This document shows, one piece after another, positions 54,855-63,013 of a stretch of 64,000 bases of DNA (within the stretch, counting starts at the first letter, position 1; each line of letters starts with the position of its first letter). The notes beneath the pieces were generated by a model that searched no databases, was not told the origin of the DNA, and saw only the letters and a list, made by a program, of their open reading frames with translations. The stretch is taken from positions 62,001-126,000 of the forward strand of contig JBBPYC010000048.1 in the NCBI GenBank assembly GCA_038200275.1, written 5' to 3'. The stretch is from JBBPYC01 sp038200275. GTDB lineage: Bacteria; Pseudomonadota; Gammaproteobacteria; Burkholderiales; Burkholderiaceae_C. Made by a program: the position numbers and the translations under genes.

Positions 54855-55780
54855 AGCCAGTCGCGGCGCACCAGAAAGTCGCGCGTCAACGCGGCTTCCG
54901 GTGAATCGGGTGCATCGCTGCGTTGATAAGACCAGGCCACTGCGGGCGGCATCGACATGAGGATTGACTCGGTGCGCCCGCCCGACTGCAGACCGAAGTG
55001 CGTGCCGCGGTCCCAGACCAGATTGAATTCCACATAGCGTCCGCGCCGATACAACTGAAACGCGCGTTCGCGTTCGCCGTACGGTGTCCCTTGGCGCCGC
55101 AGCACGATCGGCAGATACGCTGGCAGCAACGCATCGCCCACCGCCTGCAGCATCTCGAAGCTGCGCTCCAGCCCCAGTTCGGCAAAGTCGTCGAAGAACA
55201 CACCGCCGACGCCGCGCTGTTCGCTGCGGTGCTTCAGATAAAAATATTCGTCGCACCAGGTCTTGAAGCGCGGGTACTTGTCGTCGCCAAACGGGATCAG
55301 CGCATCACGGCAGGTCCGGTGAAAGTGCTGTGCGTCTTCTTCGAACGCGTAGTACGGCGTCAGGTCCATGCCGCCGCCGAACCAGCAGACCGGCGGCAGC
55401 CCGGGCACTGTTGCGGCCAACATGCGCACGTTCATATGCACCGTCGGCACATACGGACTGCGGGGATGAAACACCAGCGACACGCCGACGGCCTCGAACG
55501 GTGCACCCGCAAGCTCTGGCCGGTGCTGGGTTGCCGAAGGCGGCAGCTGCAGGCCGCGCACATCGGAAAACCCGCAGCCGGCCCGCTCGAACACTGCGCC
55601 CTGCTCAAGGATGTTTGTCAGACCCGTCCCCTGCAACGGCTCGCTGGCGTCCTTGTGCCAAGGGTCCGACAGGAACGCGCTTCCGTCGATTTCTGAAATT
55701 GCACTGCAGATGCGCTGCTGCAAACCACGCAGCCAGCTGCGCGCGCCAGCGACGAACTCGGTCGTTTGTTGGGGAGTCAT
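54851..55780 (-). CDS. hemF: Oxygen-dependent coproporphyrinogen III oxidase
   Basis: Two-step oxidative decarboxylation in heme synthesis. The ATG at 55780 gives 309 residues, normal, beginning MTPQQTTEF. Seen: VCWFGGGMDLTPYY near 150, with the conserved Asp, then EYFYLKHR, GVGGVFFDDF near 185 and YVEFNLVWDRGTHFGLQSGG near 245. It lies between purD and nadD. The 159 bases before it contain a GC-rich palindrome but no gene. Confidence 0.95.
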   Translation of the reverse strand: MTPQQTTEFVAGARSWLRGLQQRICSAISEIDGSAFLSDPWHKDASEPLQGTGLTNILEQGAVFERAGCGFSDVRGLQLPPSATQHRPELAGAPFEAVGVSLVFHPRSPYVPTVHMNVRMLAATVPGLPPVCWFGGGMDLTPYYAFEEDAQHFHRTCRDALIPFGDDKYPRFKTWCDEYFYLKHRSEQRGVGGVFFDDFAELGLERSFEMLQAVGDALLPAYLPIVLRRQGTPYGERERAFQLYRRGRYVEFNLVWDRGTHFGLQSGGRTESILMSMPPAVAWSYQRSDAPDSPEAALTRDFLVRRDWL

Positions 55781-55882
55781 GTCACTTGCCAACGGCCAAA
55801 TCAGAAAAGCCAACGTCTCCAGTGCTCGGGATCCAATTCCAGCAGGGGCCACGCAGCTGGCTTCGCCAGTCCGCAGGCGCCG

Positions 55883-55896
55883 CCCCCGGCCGGGGG
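55883..55896. repeat. 14-base GC palindrome between purD and hemF
   Basis: A perfect palindrome of five C, two G, two C and five G lies 44 bases after the purD stop. It has no loop and no T-run, so it is not a classic terminator; a protein or structural site is possible. Confidence 0.4.
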
Positions 55897-55939
55897 TACG
55901 CGAGAGCCGACCGAAGGGAGCGAAGCGTGGGAGCGATCC

Positions 55940-57238
55940 TCACCTTCCAGCGCGATGCCCGATGTCGTTGCGAAACTGCATGCCCTCGAACCGGATGCCG
56001 TGCACCACGCCGTAGGCACGCGCCTGCGCTTGCCGCACGTTGTCGGCCAACGCCGTGACGCACAGCACGCGGCCGCCCGTGGTGACGATGGAACCATCGG
56101 CCTGCAGCGCGGTGGCCGCATGGAACACGACTGCGTCTTCGGATGCCTGCGGCAACCCACCGATCGCGTCGCCCGCACGCGGCGCAGTCGGGTAGCCGTG
56201 CGCGGCCAGCACCACGCCAAGCGCTGTGCGGCGGTCCCATTCAAGCTCGATCTGATCGAAACGGCTGTTCGGCCCTGGGTCGGTTGCGGCCAGCAGCAGC
56301 TCGAGAAGATCGGATTTCAGCCGCAGCAAGATGGGCTGAGTCTCCGGGTCGCCGAGCCGGCAATTGAATTCAAGCGTGCGTACCTGGCCTTCTGCGTCGA
56401 TCATCAGGCCGGCGTACAAGAAGCCCGTGTACGGCGTGCCGTCTGATTCCATGCCGCGTACGGCCGGCAGGATCACTTCGCGCATCACACGCGCATACAC
56501 GGCGGGCGTCACGATCGGCGCGGGTGAGTAGGCCCCCATGCCGCCGGTGTTCGGGCCCTGGTCGCCGTCGTTCAACCGCTTGTGGTCTTGTGACGTGGCC
56601 AGCGCCACCACGTGGCGGCCGTTGCACAGCACGATGAAGCTGGCTTCTTCGCCGGCCAGGAACTGTTCGATCACGATGCGCGGCCTGCTGCCGTCATCGG
56701 CTGTGTCGGCTGCACCGGCTGAATCGGGCAGCAAAGCATCCACCGCAGCGTGCGCTTCATCCAACGTCATCGCCACGATCACGCCCTTGCCGGCAGCCAA
56801 GCCGTCGGCCTTGATCACGATCGGCGCGCCTTGGGCCTCGACGTACGCATGCGCGGGCTCGCGAGCGTCAAACGTTTCATGCGCGGCGGTCGGGATCTGG
56901 TGGCGCTGCATGAACGCCTTGGAGAACGCTTTTGAACTCTCCAGCTGCGCAGCGGCACGGGTTGGGCCGAACACACGCAGGCCGTGCGCGCGAAAGTCGT
57001 CCACCACGCCGGCAGCCAGCGGTGCCTCCGGCCCCACCACGGTCAGCGCCACCTTCTCAGCCAGCGCCCAGTCTCGCAATTCAACCAGGTCGGTGATCGG
57101 CAAATTCTGCACGCGCTTGCCCGAAGGCGTGCCGCCGTTGCCGGGGGCAACGAATACTTCAGGCGCCTTGGCCGATGCCGCCAGTTTCCAGGCCAGCGCG
57201 TGCTCCCGCCCGCCGCCGCCGATGACCAGCACCTTCAT
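55940..57238 (-). CDS. purD: Phosphoribosylamine-glycine ligase (GARS)
   Basis: Second step of purine synthesis. 432 residues, beginning MKVLVIGGGGREHALAWKLA. ATP-grasp core: PIVIKADGLAAGKGV near 140, FLAGEEASFIVL near 192 and LEFNCRLGDPETQ near 290 with the Mg2+ ligands. The ATG overlaps the yebC stop by 4 bases. Residues about 170-180 hold a small Ala/Asp insertion. Confidence 0.96.
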   Translation of the reverse strand: MKVLVIGGGGREHALAWKLAASAKAPEVFVAPGNGGTPSGKRVQNLPITDLVELRDWALAEKVALTVVGPEAPLAAGVVDDFRAHGLRVFGPTRAAAQLESSKAFSKAFMQRHQIPTAAHETFDAREPAHAYVEAQGAPIVIKADGLAAGKGVIVAMTLDEAHAAVDALLPDSAGAADTADDGSRPRIVIEQFLAGEEASFIVLCNGRHVVALATSQDHKRLNDGDQGPNTGGMGAYSPAPIVTPAVYARVMREVILPAVRGMESDGTPYTGFLYAGLMIDAEGQVRTLEFNCRLGDPETQPILLRLKSDLLELLLAATDPGPNSRFDQIELEWDRRTALGVVLAAHGYPTAPRAGDAIGGLPQASEDAVVFHAATALQADGSIVTTGGRVLCVTALADNVRQAQARAYGVVHGIRFEGMQFRNDIGHRAGR

Positions 57239-57972
57239 GCGGAAGCGCTGTCTTCGAGCACCGCGTTGTGGTAGACCGCCTGCACGTCGTCGAGGTCTTC
57301 CAGCACATCCAGCAGCTTTTGCATCTTTTGCGAATCGTCTGCGCCCAGCTCGATGTTTGATTCGGCGCGCATCGTGACTTCGGCCAGTTCGGGCTGACAG
57401 CCGGCGGCCTGCAGTGCATCGCGCACGGGCTCGAATTCGGTTGGGGGCGTGATCACTTCGACCACGCCGTCATCGCCACTCACAACGTCGTCGGCGCCCG
57501 CTTCCAACGCGATTTCCATGATCTGGTCTTCGCTCGCACCCGGTGCAAACAGCAGTTGGCCGCAGTGCTTGAACTGGAAAGCGACCGAGCCTTCCGTGCC
57601 CATGTTGCCGCCGTACTTGCTGAATGCATGCCGCACCTCGGCCACCGTGCGCACGCGGTTGTCGGTCATGGTGTCGACGATGATGGCGGCGCCGCCGATG
57701 CCGTAGCCCTCGTAGCGGATCTCTTCATAGCTCACGCCTTCCTGGTTGCCGGTGGCTTTGTCGATGTTGTACTTGACGCGGTCGGCCGGCATGTTGGCGC
57801 CTTTGGCGCGGTCCACAGCAAGACGCAGTCGCGGATTGGCCGACAGATCGGCGCCGCCAGCGCGCGCCGCGACCGTGATCTCCCGGATGATGCGCGTCCA
57901 GACCTTGCCGCGTTTTTCATCCTGACGCCCTTTGCGATGCTGGATGTTTGCCCATTTGCTATGACCGGCCAC
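57235..57972 (-). CDS. yebC: YebC/PmpR-family regulator (TACO1-like)
   Basis: 245 residues with the family start MAGHSKWANIQHRKGRQDEK, then GGADLSANPRLRLAVDRAK and VRHAFSKYGGNMGTEGSVAF near 125. YebC proteins were described as transcription regulators; recent work on the family supports helping ribosomes translate polyproline stretches. It is first in the yebC-purD-hemF-nadD-rsfS-rlmH-maf-rng cluster and divergent from the HerA-like gene. Confidence 0.95.
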   Translation of the reverse strand: MAGHSKWANIQHRKGRQDEKRGKVWTRIIREITVAARAGGADLSANPRLRLAVDRAKGANMPADRVKYNIDKATGNQEGVSYEEIRYEGYGIGGAAIIVDTMTDNRVRTVAEVRHAFSKYGGNMGTEGSVAFQFKHCGQLLFAPGASEDQIMEIALEAGADDVVSGDDGVVEVITPPTEFEPVRDALQAAGCQPELAEVTMRAESNIELGADDSQKMQKLLDVLEDLDDVQAVYHNAVLEDSASA

Positions 57973-58101
57973 GGGGTATTCCTAAAGCTCGAAGTTGGCA
58001 GATTACAGGCGGCGCCAGCGGTGAAAATGACACCCGCTGTCGCCTGCTGTGAATCGTGCAAGCGGCTGATTTTACTGACGACCACCATCGGAATCTGCGC
58101 C

Positions 58102-59649
58102 ATGACCGAACCCCTCCTGATCGCGCGCAATGCGCAAACGACCTGCGAACTGCTGCCTGCGCTGGCCAATCGCCATGGCCTGATCACCGGCGCCACCGGC
58201 ACCGGCAAAACCGTCACGCTGCAGGCGTTGGCCGAGCGCTTCTCGCGCATCGGCGTGCCGGTCTTCATGGCCGATGTGAAAGGCGACCTGACCGGCATCA
58301 GCCAGCCGGGCACCATCCCACCGAAGATGGCCGCTGTGCTGAAGGAGCGCGGCATCGCAGCACCCGGACCATTTGCCTGCCCGACCACGCTGTGGGACGT
58401 ATTCGGCGAACAAGGCCACCCGGTGCGCGCCACCATCCACGACATGGGCCCGTTGCTGCTCGCGCGCATGTTGAACCTGAACGACACGCAAACCGGCGTG
58501 CTCAACGTTGCGTTTCGCATCGCCGACGACAACGCACTGCTGCTGCTCGACCTGAAAGACTTGCGCGCGATGCTGCAGTACGTCGGCGACAACGCGAGCA
58601 GCTTCACCACGCAATACGGCAACGTCAGTACGGCGAGCATCGGCGCGATTCAGCGCGGCCTGTTGCAGATCGAGACCCAGGGCGGCGACAAATTCTTCGG
58701 TGAGCCGATGTTGAACATCGCCGACCTGATGCAGACCGATTCGGCCGGCCACGGCATGATCAACGTGCTGGCCGCCGACAAGCTGATGCTCGCGCCGCGC
58801 CTGTACGCAACGTTTTTGCTGTGGTTACTGTCCGAGCTGTTCGAGCAACTGCCTGAGATCGGCGACCCGGACAAGCCCAAATTCGTTTTCTTCTTTGACG
58901 AAGCACACCTGCTGTTCAGCGATGCGCCGAAGGTGCTGATCGAGCGCATCGAACTGGTCGTGCGGCTGGTGCGCTCCAAAGGCGTCGGCGTGTACTTCGT
59001 GACGCAGAATCCCCTCGATATTCCGGACACCGTGCTCGGGCAGTTGGGCAACCGCGTGCAGCACGCGTTGCGCGCCTACACGCCGCGCGATCAGAAGGCC
59101 GTGCGCGCCACAGCCGAAACGATGCGGCAAAAACCAGGCCTCGACATCGAGTCGGCGATCACCGAGCTGGCGGTGGGTGAGGCGTTGATCAGCCTGCTGG
59201 ACACGAAAGGCCGCCCGAGCATGACCGAACGGGTGTTCGTGATCCCGCCAGGCAGCCGGATCGGGCCGATCGATGCGGCTGAGCGGCAGCAGTTGCTGAA
59301 GGGTTCACTGGTTGCCGGTGTGTACGAAAAGACGGTCGACCGCGAATCGGCTTATGAGAAGTTGACGGCGCGTGCAGCGCCCACGGCGAACGGCGCTGGC
59401 AAAACCACGGCACCGATCGGCACTGCCCCGATCGGCACCAACGCTGGCTCAGCGAGCAGCGGCGGCAACGAATGGTGGGACATGGCCAAGGAGATTGCGT
59501 TCGGCCGCACCGGGCCGCGCGGTGGCCAGCACGACGGGCTGGTGCAGACGATGGCCAAGTCGGCCGTGCGGACGATGGGAACCACGGCCGGGCGGGAAAT
59601 ATTCCGCGGCGTGCTCGGGGGCATTTTTGGCGGTCGAAAAGGTCGGTGA
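58102..59649 (+). CDS. HerA-like/DUF853 ATPase (YjgR type)
   Basis: 515 residues from the ATG at 58102. The P-loop GATGTGKTVTLQ lies near residue 34, DVKGDLTGI near 64, a Walker B FVFFFDEAHLLF near 258, and VYFVTQNPLDIPDTVLGQLG near 300. This is the DUF853 group of HerA/VirB4-like ATPases (E. coli YjgR), of unknown role. The linker at about 430-455 is Ala/Gly/Thr rich with a repeated APIGT, and the tail ends FRGVLGGIFGG. An upstream in-frame extension is rejected because it mirrors yebC. Confidence 0.88.
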   Translation: MTEPLLIARNAQTTCELLPALANRHGLITGATGTGKTVTLQALAERFSRIGVPVFMADVKGDLTGISQPGTIPPKMAAVLKERGIAAPGPFACPTTLWDVFGEQGHPVRATIHDMGPLLLARMLNLNDTQTGVLNVAFRIADDNALLLLDLKDLRAMLQYVGDNASSFTTQYGNVSTASIGAIQRGLLQIETQGGDKFFGEPMLNIADLMQTDSAGHGMINVLAADKLMLAPRLYATFLLWLLSELFEQLPEIGDPDKPKFVFFFDEAHLLFSDAPKVLIERIELVVRLVRSKGVGVYFVTQNPLDIPDTVLGQLGNRVQHALRAYTPRDQKAVRATAETMRQKPGLDIESAITELAVGEALISLLDTKGRPSMTERVFVIPPGSRIGPIDAAERQQLLKGSLVAGVYEKTVDRESAYEKLTARAAPTANGAGKTTAPIGTAPIGTNAGSASSGGNEWWDMAKEIAFGRTGPRGGQHDGLVQTMAKSAVRTMGTTAGREIFRGVLGGIFGGRKGR

Positions 59650-59707
59650 GTTGGCGGTCGGTGCCGACGACACCCACCAAATCGCACGGGTGAACCGACC
59701 CGATCGT

Positions 59708-61222
59708 TCAGACCGCCGTTTCAGTGGCTGCAGTGCCGCGCGAGAACCGCCGCACGATCGGGGGCACCAGCACCATGGCCACAGCGCAGACCCAAAGCGT
59801 GATGGAAATCGGGCTTTCGAACAGAATACCGACCTCGCCGTTCGTGATCGACAACGCACGGCGCAGGTTTTGCTCCATCAAGTCGCCGAGCACGAACCCG
59901 AGAATCAACGGTGCCATCGGCACGCCCTGCTTTCGCAGCAAATAACCGGCTGCACCGAACACCGCCATCATCACGAGGTCGAACGTGGTCGCATGCACCG
60001 CGTACACGCCCACTGCGCTCACGGCCAGGATGCCGGGCACGAGCATCCAGTTTGGCACCTGCAGAATTTTCGTGAACACACCGACCAGCGGGATGTTGAT
60101 CATCAGCAGAATCACGTTGCCGATGAACAGCGACGCGATCAGGCCCCAAACCAGATTCGGCTGCTGCGTGAACAGCGCGGGCCCCGGTGTGATGTTGTAG
60201 AGCGACAGCGCGCCGACCATCACCGCCGTGGTGCCCGATCCCGGCACGCCCAGAGTCAGCATCGGCACGAACGAGCCAGCAGCCGATGCGTTGTTGGCCG
60301 CCTCTGGCGCCGCCACGCCGCGCACGTCGCCGGTGCCGAACAGCTCGCCGGACTTGCCAGCCAGGCGCTTTTCCATCGAGTAAGTCATCGCGCTTGCGAT
60401 CGTTGCGCCGGCACCGGGCAGCACGCCGACGACGAAGCCCACCACGCTGGAGCGGAACGTTGGCCACCAGGTGACCTTCATCTCGTGCCAGTTGAACAGG
60501 TTGCGGCCGGTTTCCTTGATCAGCCCGCCGCTGCTGTGCTGGTTCTCAAGCATCAACAGAATTTCACTGATTGAAAACACGCCGATCACCACCACGATGA
60601 ACTGGATGCCGTCAGACAGATGCACGTCGTCGCCGGTGAAGCGGTAGACGCCCGAGTTCGAGTCGAGACCCACGGTGGACAGCGACAGACCGATGATCGC
60701 GGCCAACGCGGCTTTCACCGGCGCATCGCCCATCAAACCCGCGATGCACGCGAATGCGAAGCACATCAGCGCGAAATACTCGGCCGGGCCGAACGCCAGC
60801 GCCCAGCGTGCGAGGAGTGGTGCAAACAGCACGATGCCGATGGTCGCGACAATCGAGCCGACGAACGAGCTCCAGGCCGAGATCGACAGCGCGACACCGC
60901 CCAAACCCTTCTTTGCCATCGGATAGCCGTCCAGCGCGGTCATGATCGCGCCGGCGTCACCAGGCACGTTCAGCAAAATCGACGAGATGCGCCCGCCGTA
61001 TTCGCAGCCGATGTAGACCGCGGCCAGCAGGATCAGCGCGGTCTCGGCCGGCAGTTTCATCGCAAACGCAAGTGGCATCAAAATCGCCACCCCGTTGATC
61101 GGCCCCAGGCCGGGCAGCATGCCGACGATGGTGCCGATGAACGCACCAAGCGCCGCCACCAGCAGGTTCATCGGCGACAGCGCTACGCCGAAACCAAGCA
61201 TCAGTGCATTGAAGGTTTCCAT
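59708..61222 (-). CDS. tctA: Tripartite tricarboxylate transporter large membrane subunit TctA
   Basis: 504 residues from the ATG at 61222, which overlaps the tctB stop (TGATG). There are about a dozen membrane helices. The family motif GMLPGLGPINGVAILMPLAF lies near residue 34, with a second related motif GVLPGAGATIASAMTYSMEK near 265. TctA forms the permease with TctB and takes substrate from the periplasmic TctC. The substrate class (citrate, other carboxylates or aromatic acids) cannot be read from sequence. Confidence 0.95.
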   Translation of the reverse strand: METFNALMLGFGVALSPMNLLVAALGAFIGTIVGMLPGLGPINGVAILMPLAFAMKLPAETALILLAAVYIGCEYGGRISSILLNVPGDAGAIMTALDGYPMAKKGLGGVALSISAWSSFVGSIVATIGIVLFAPLLARWALAFGPAEYFALMCFAFACIAGLMGDAPVKAALAAIIGLSLSTVGLDSNSGVYRFTGDDVHLSDGIQFIVVVIGVFSISEILLMLENQHSSGGLIKETGRNLFNWHEMKVTWWPTFRSSVVGFVVGVLPGAGATIASAMTYSMEKRLAGKSGELFGTGDVRGVAAPEAANNASAAGSFVPMLTLGVPGSGTTAVMVGALSLYNITPGPALFTQQPNLVWGLIASLFIGNVILLMINIPLVGVFTKILQVPNWMLVPGILAVSAVGVYAVHATTFDLVMMAVFGAAGYLLRKQGVPMAPLILGFVLGDLMEQNLRRALSITNGEVGILFESPISITLWVCAVAMVLVPPIVRRFSRGTAATETAV

Positions 61223-61668
61223 CAGTGACCTCCGAAGACGACGCTCAGCACGCCCGTGGGCAGCACCACGTCGAGCAGTTTGTCGAACAACAGATAAAGC
61301 CCGAGGCCGAGGCCCACGCCGCCGGCCAGTGACTTCAGCCAGCTGCCGCCGAACGCCATGCCGACCGGTACCGCCATCAGCGCGGTCGCCACCGTGAAGC
61401 CGAGCGTCTGGAACAACACGGCATAAATCAATACGGTCAGCGCGCACAACACGATCGGCTTCATCTCGTGGAAGCGGAAGCTGCCACCGCCCATCGTCGG
61501 CTTGATCACGAGCCAGCCGCCCGCGATCGCCATCAGTGCGGCAAGCAGCAACGGAAAGGCGCGCGGTCCGACGGGTTCGTAGGAAATGGCAGCGGCGTAG
61601 CCCTGCGCAGCCCAGGCCATGCCTGCGGCCGCGACCACACAAACCGCGCCGAGAAGGCGGTCACTCAT
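61222..61668 (-). CDS. tctB: Tripartite tricarboxylate transporter small membrane subunit TctB
   Basis: 148 residues with four hydrophobic helices (GAVCVVAAAGMAWAAQGYAA, FPLLLAALMAIAGGWLVI, VLCALTVLIYAVLFQTLGF and GVGLGLGLYLLFDKLL) and the YEPVGPRAFP segment near 31 usual for TctB. It follows tctC after 124 bases that contain a strong terminator hairpin, and it is coupled to tctA by an overlapping stop/start. Confidence 0.92.
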   Translation of the reverse strand: MSDRLLGAVCVVAAAGMAWAAQGYAAAISYEPVGPRAFPLLLAALMAIAGGWLVIKPTMGGGSFRFHEMKPIVLCALTVLIYAVLFQTLGFTVATALMAVPVGMAFGGSWLKSLAGGVGLGLGLYLLFDKLLDVVLPTGVLSVVFGGH

Positions 61669-61688
61669 GGAAGTCTTTCAGTTGAGAG

Positions 61689-61718
61689 AAAAAAATGGCT
61701 GCGAATGACGCAGCCATT
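61689..61718 (-). terminator. Rho-independent terminator between tctC and tctB
   Basis: On the minus strand a perfect 10-base-pair stem (61718-61709 with 61703-61694) and 5-base loop is followed directly by a run of seven T. It lies 75 bases after the tctC stop. Partial read-through would give more binding protein than permease. Confidence 0.85.
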
Positions 61719-61792
61719 GGGAGCAAACGGGAGCGAAACAATACCGGGCAACGCCCATGGTTGACCCGGTACCGCATCAATTCTTTGCAGCG

Positions 61793-62779
61793 TTATTTGG
61801 CTGGCGTCACCGCGAGACCGAAGTCTTTCGCAAGCGTTCGGTAGTAGTCAACGCGCTTTTTCATATAAGCGTCGGCTTCCGGGCCCGTGAGATCGAACGG
61901 GAACAACCCGCGCTCAGCGCGCAGTTTGTCGAACTCGGGGCTTTCCATCATCTTCTTGAAGGTGTTGACCCAAACCGCGAAGTCGGCGTCACTGACCTTC
62001 GGCCCCATGTAGAAGCCGCGGATGATCGGCCAGTCGATGTCGGCGCCCTGCTCTTTCGCAGTCGCCACGTTCGCGAGGTCGCCCGACAGCCGCTTGTCGG
62101 TCATCACCGCCAGCACACGAATCTTGGTGCCGGCCTTCATCTGCTGCGCGGCTTCCGATGCGTCGCCTGAATAGACCTGCACGTGGCCGCCTTGCAGCGC
62201 GGTGATCGCTTCACCGCCACCCTCAAACGCGACAAACCGCATCTTTTTCGGATCGACACCGGCGGCCTTGGCGATCAGCGCGGCCTTCATCCAGTCTTGG
62301 CTGCCGACGGTGCCGCCCGCGCCGAGTACGACCTTGGTCGGATCGGCTTTCAACGCGGCAAGCACGTCTTTCAGCGACTTGAACGGCGACGAATCGCTGA
62401 CGATGATCGCGCCGTAGTCGGCACCTACCGCAGCCAGCCAGCGTACGTCGTTCTCGTTGTAGCGGCCGAACTTGCCCTGCGCGAGGTTCAATAGTGAACC
62501 GCCCGAAAAAGCGACGATCGTGTTGTCGTCGGCCGGACGCTGTGCGATCACCGTGTTGTAGGCCACAGCGCCAATGCCGCCGGGCATGTAGGTCACGCGC
62601 ATGGGTCCTGAGATGAACTTGCCTTCGAGCAGGGCGGTTTGTGCGAGTTTGCAGGTCAGATCGAAGCCGCCGCCGGGCTTGGCCGGCGCGATGCATTCGG
62701 TCTTGTCAAGGGGTCCGGCGGCCGCGATCGCGGTGATACCAGCCAGGAATAGGGACACGGCGAGGCGCTTGATTTGCAT
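61793..62779 (-). CDS. tctC: Tripartite tricarboxylate transporter substrate-binding protein (Bug family)
   Basis: 328 residues with a signal peptide (about 1-21, ending AIAAAG) and GGAGAC before the ATG. The mature N terminus TECIAPAKPGGGFDLTC is the Bug-family substrate loop. VLGAGGTVGSQDW near 145 and YSGDASEAAQQMKAG near 205 follow the family plan. It captures a carboxylate in the periplasm for TctAB. The family is very common in Burkholderiales, often with orphan copies; here the partners are adjacent. Confidence 0.93.
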   Translation of the reverse strand: MQIKRLAVSLFLAGITAIAAAGPLDKTECIAPAKPGGGFDLTCKLAQTALLEGKFISGPMRVTYMPGGIGAVAYNTVIAQRPADDNTIVAFSGGSLLNLAQGKFGRYNENDVRWLAAVGADYGAIIVSDSSPFKSLKDVLAALKADPTKVVLGAGGTVGSQDWMKAALIAKAAGVDPKKMRFVAFEGGGEAITALQGGHVQVYSGDASEAAQQMKAGTKIRVLAVMTDKRLSGDLANVATAKEQGADIDWPIIRGFYMGPKVSDADFAVWVNTFKKMMESPEFDKLRAERGLFPFDLTGPEADAYMKKRVDYYRTLAKDFGLAVTPAK

Positions 62780-63013
62780 GGGAGTCTCCGATCGAAATGG
62801 GTTCTGGCCGTTCGATGCAAGTCGATCGAAAGGTCTGGTCCGACTCTACCGGGCTTCGGCTTTCAAGCCGCTCTGAAGCCGGTCGCATTCGACCTAGGGA
62901 AAACCCCAGTTTTGCCGTGCATTACGGAGGACAGCAGCTGCAGCGGAGCGGTCCGCCCGAATCTGTTCAGACCCGCGTGCGGCCGCGATCGCCGCAACCG
63001 ACGTGCCCCACCG

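Noticed and set aside
55883..55896. GC palindrome as the purD terminator
   Set aside because: It has no loop and no T-run, so it cannot be called a Rho-independent terminator; kept only as a repeat.
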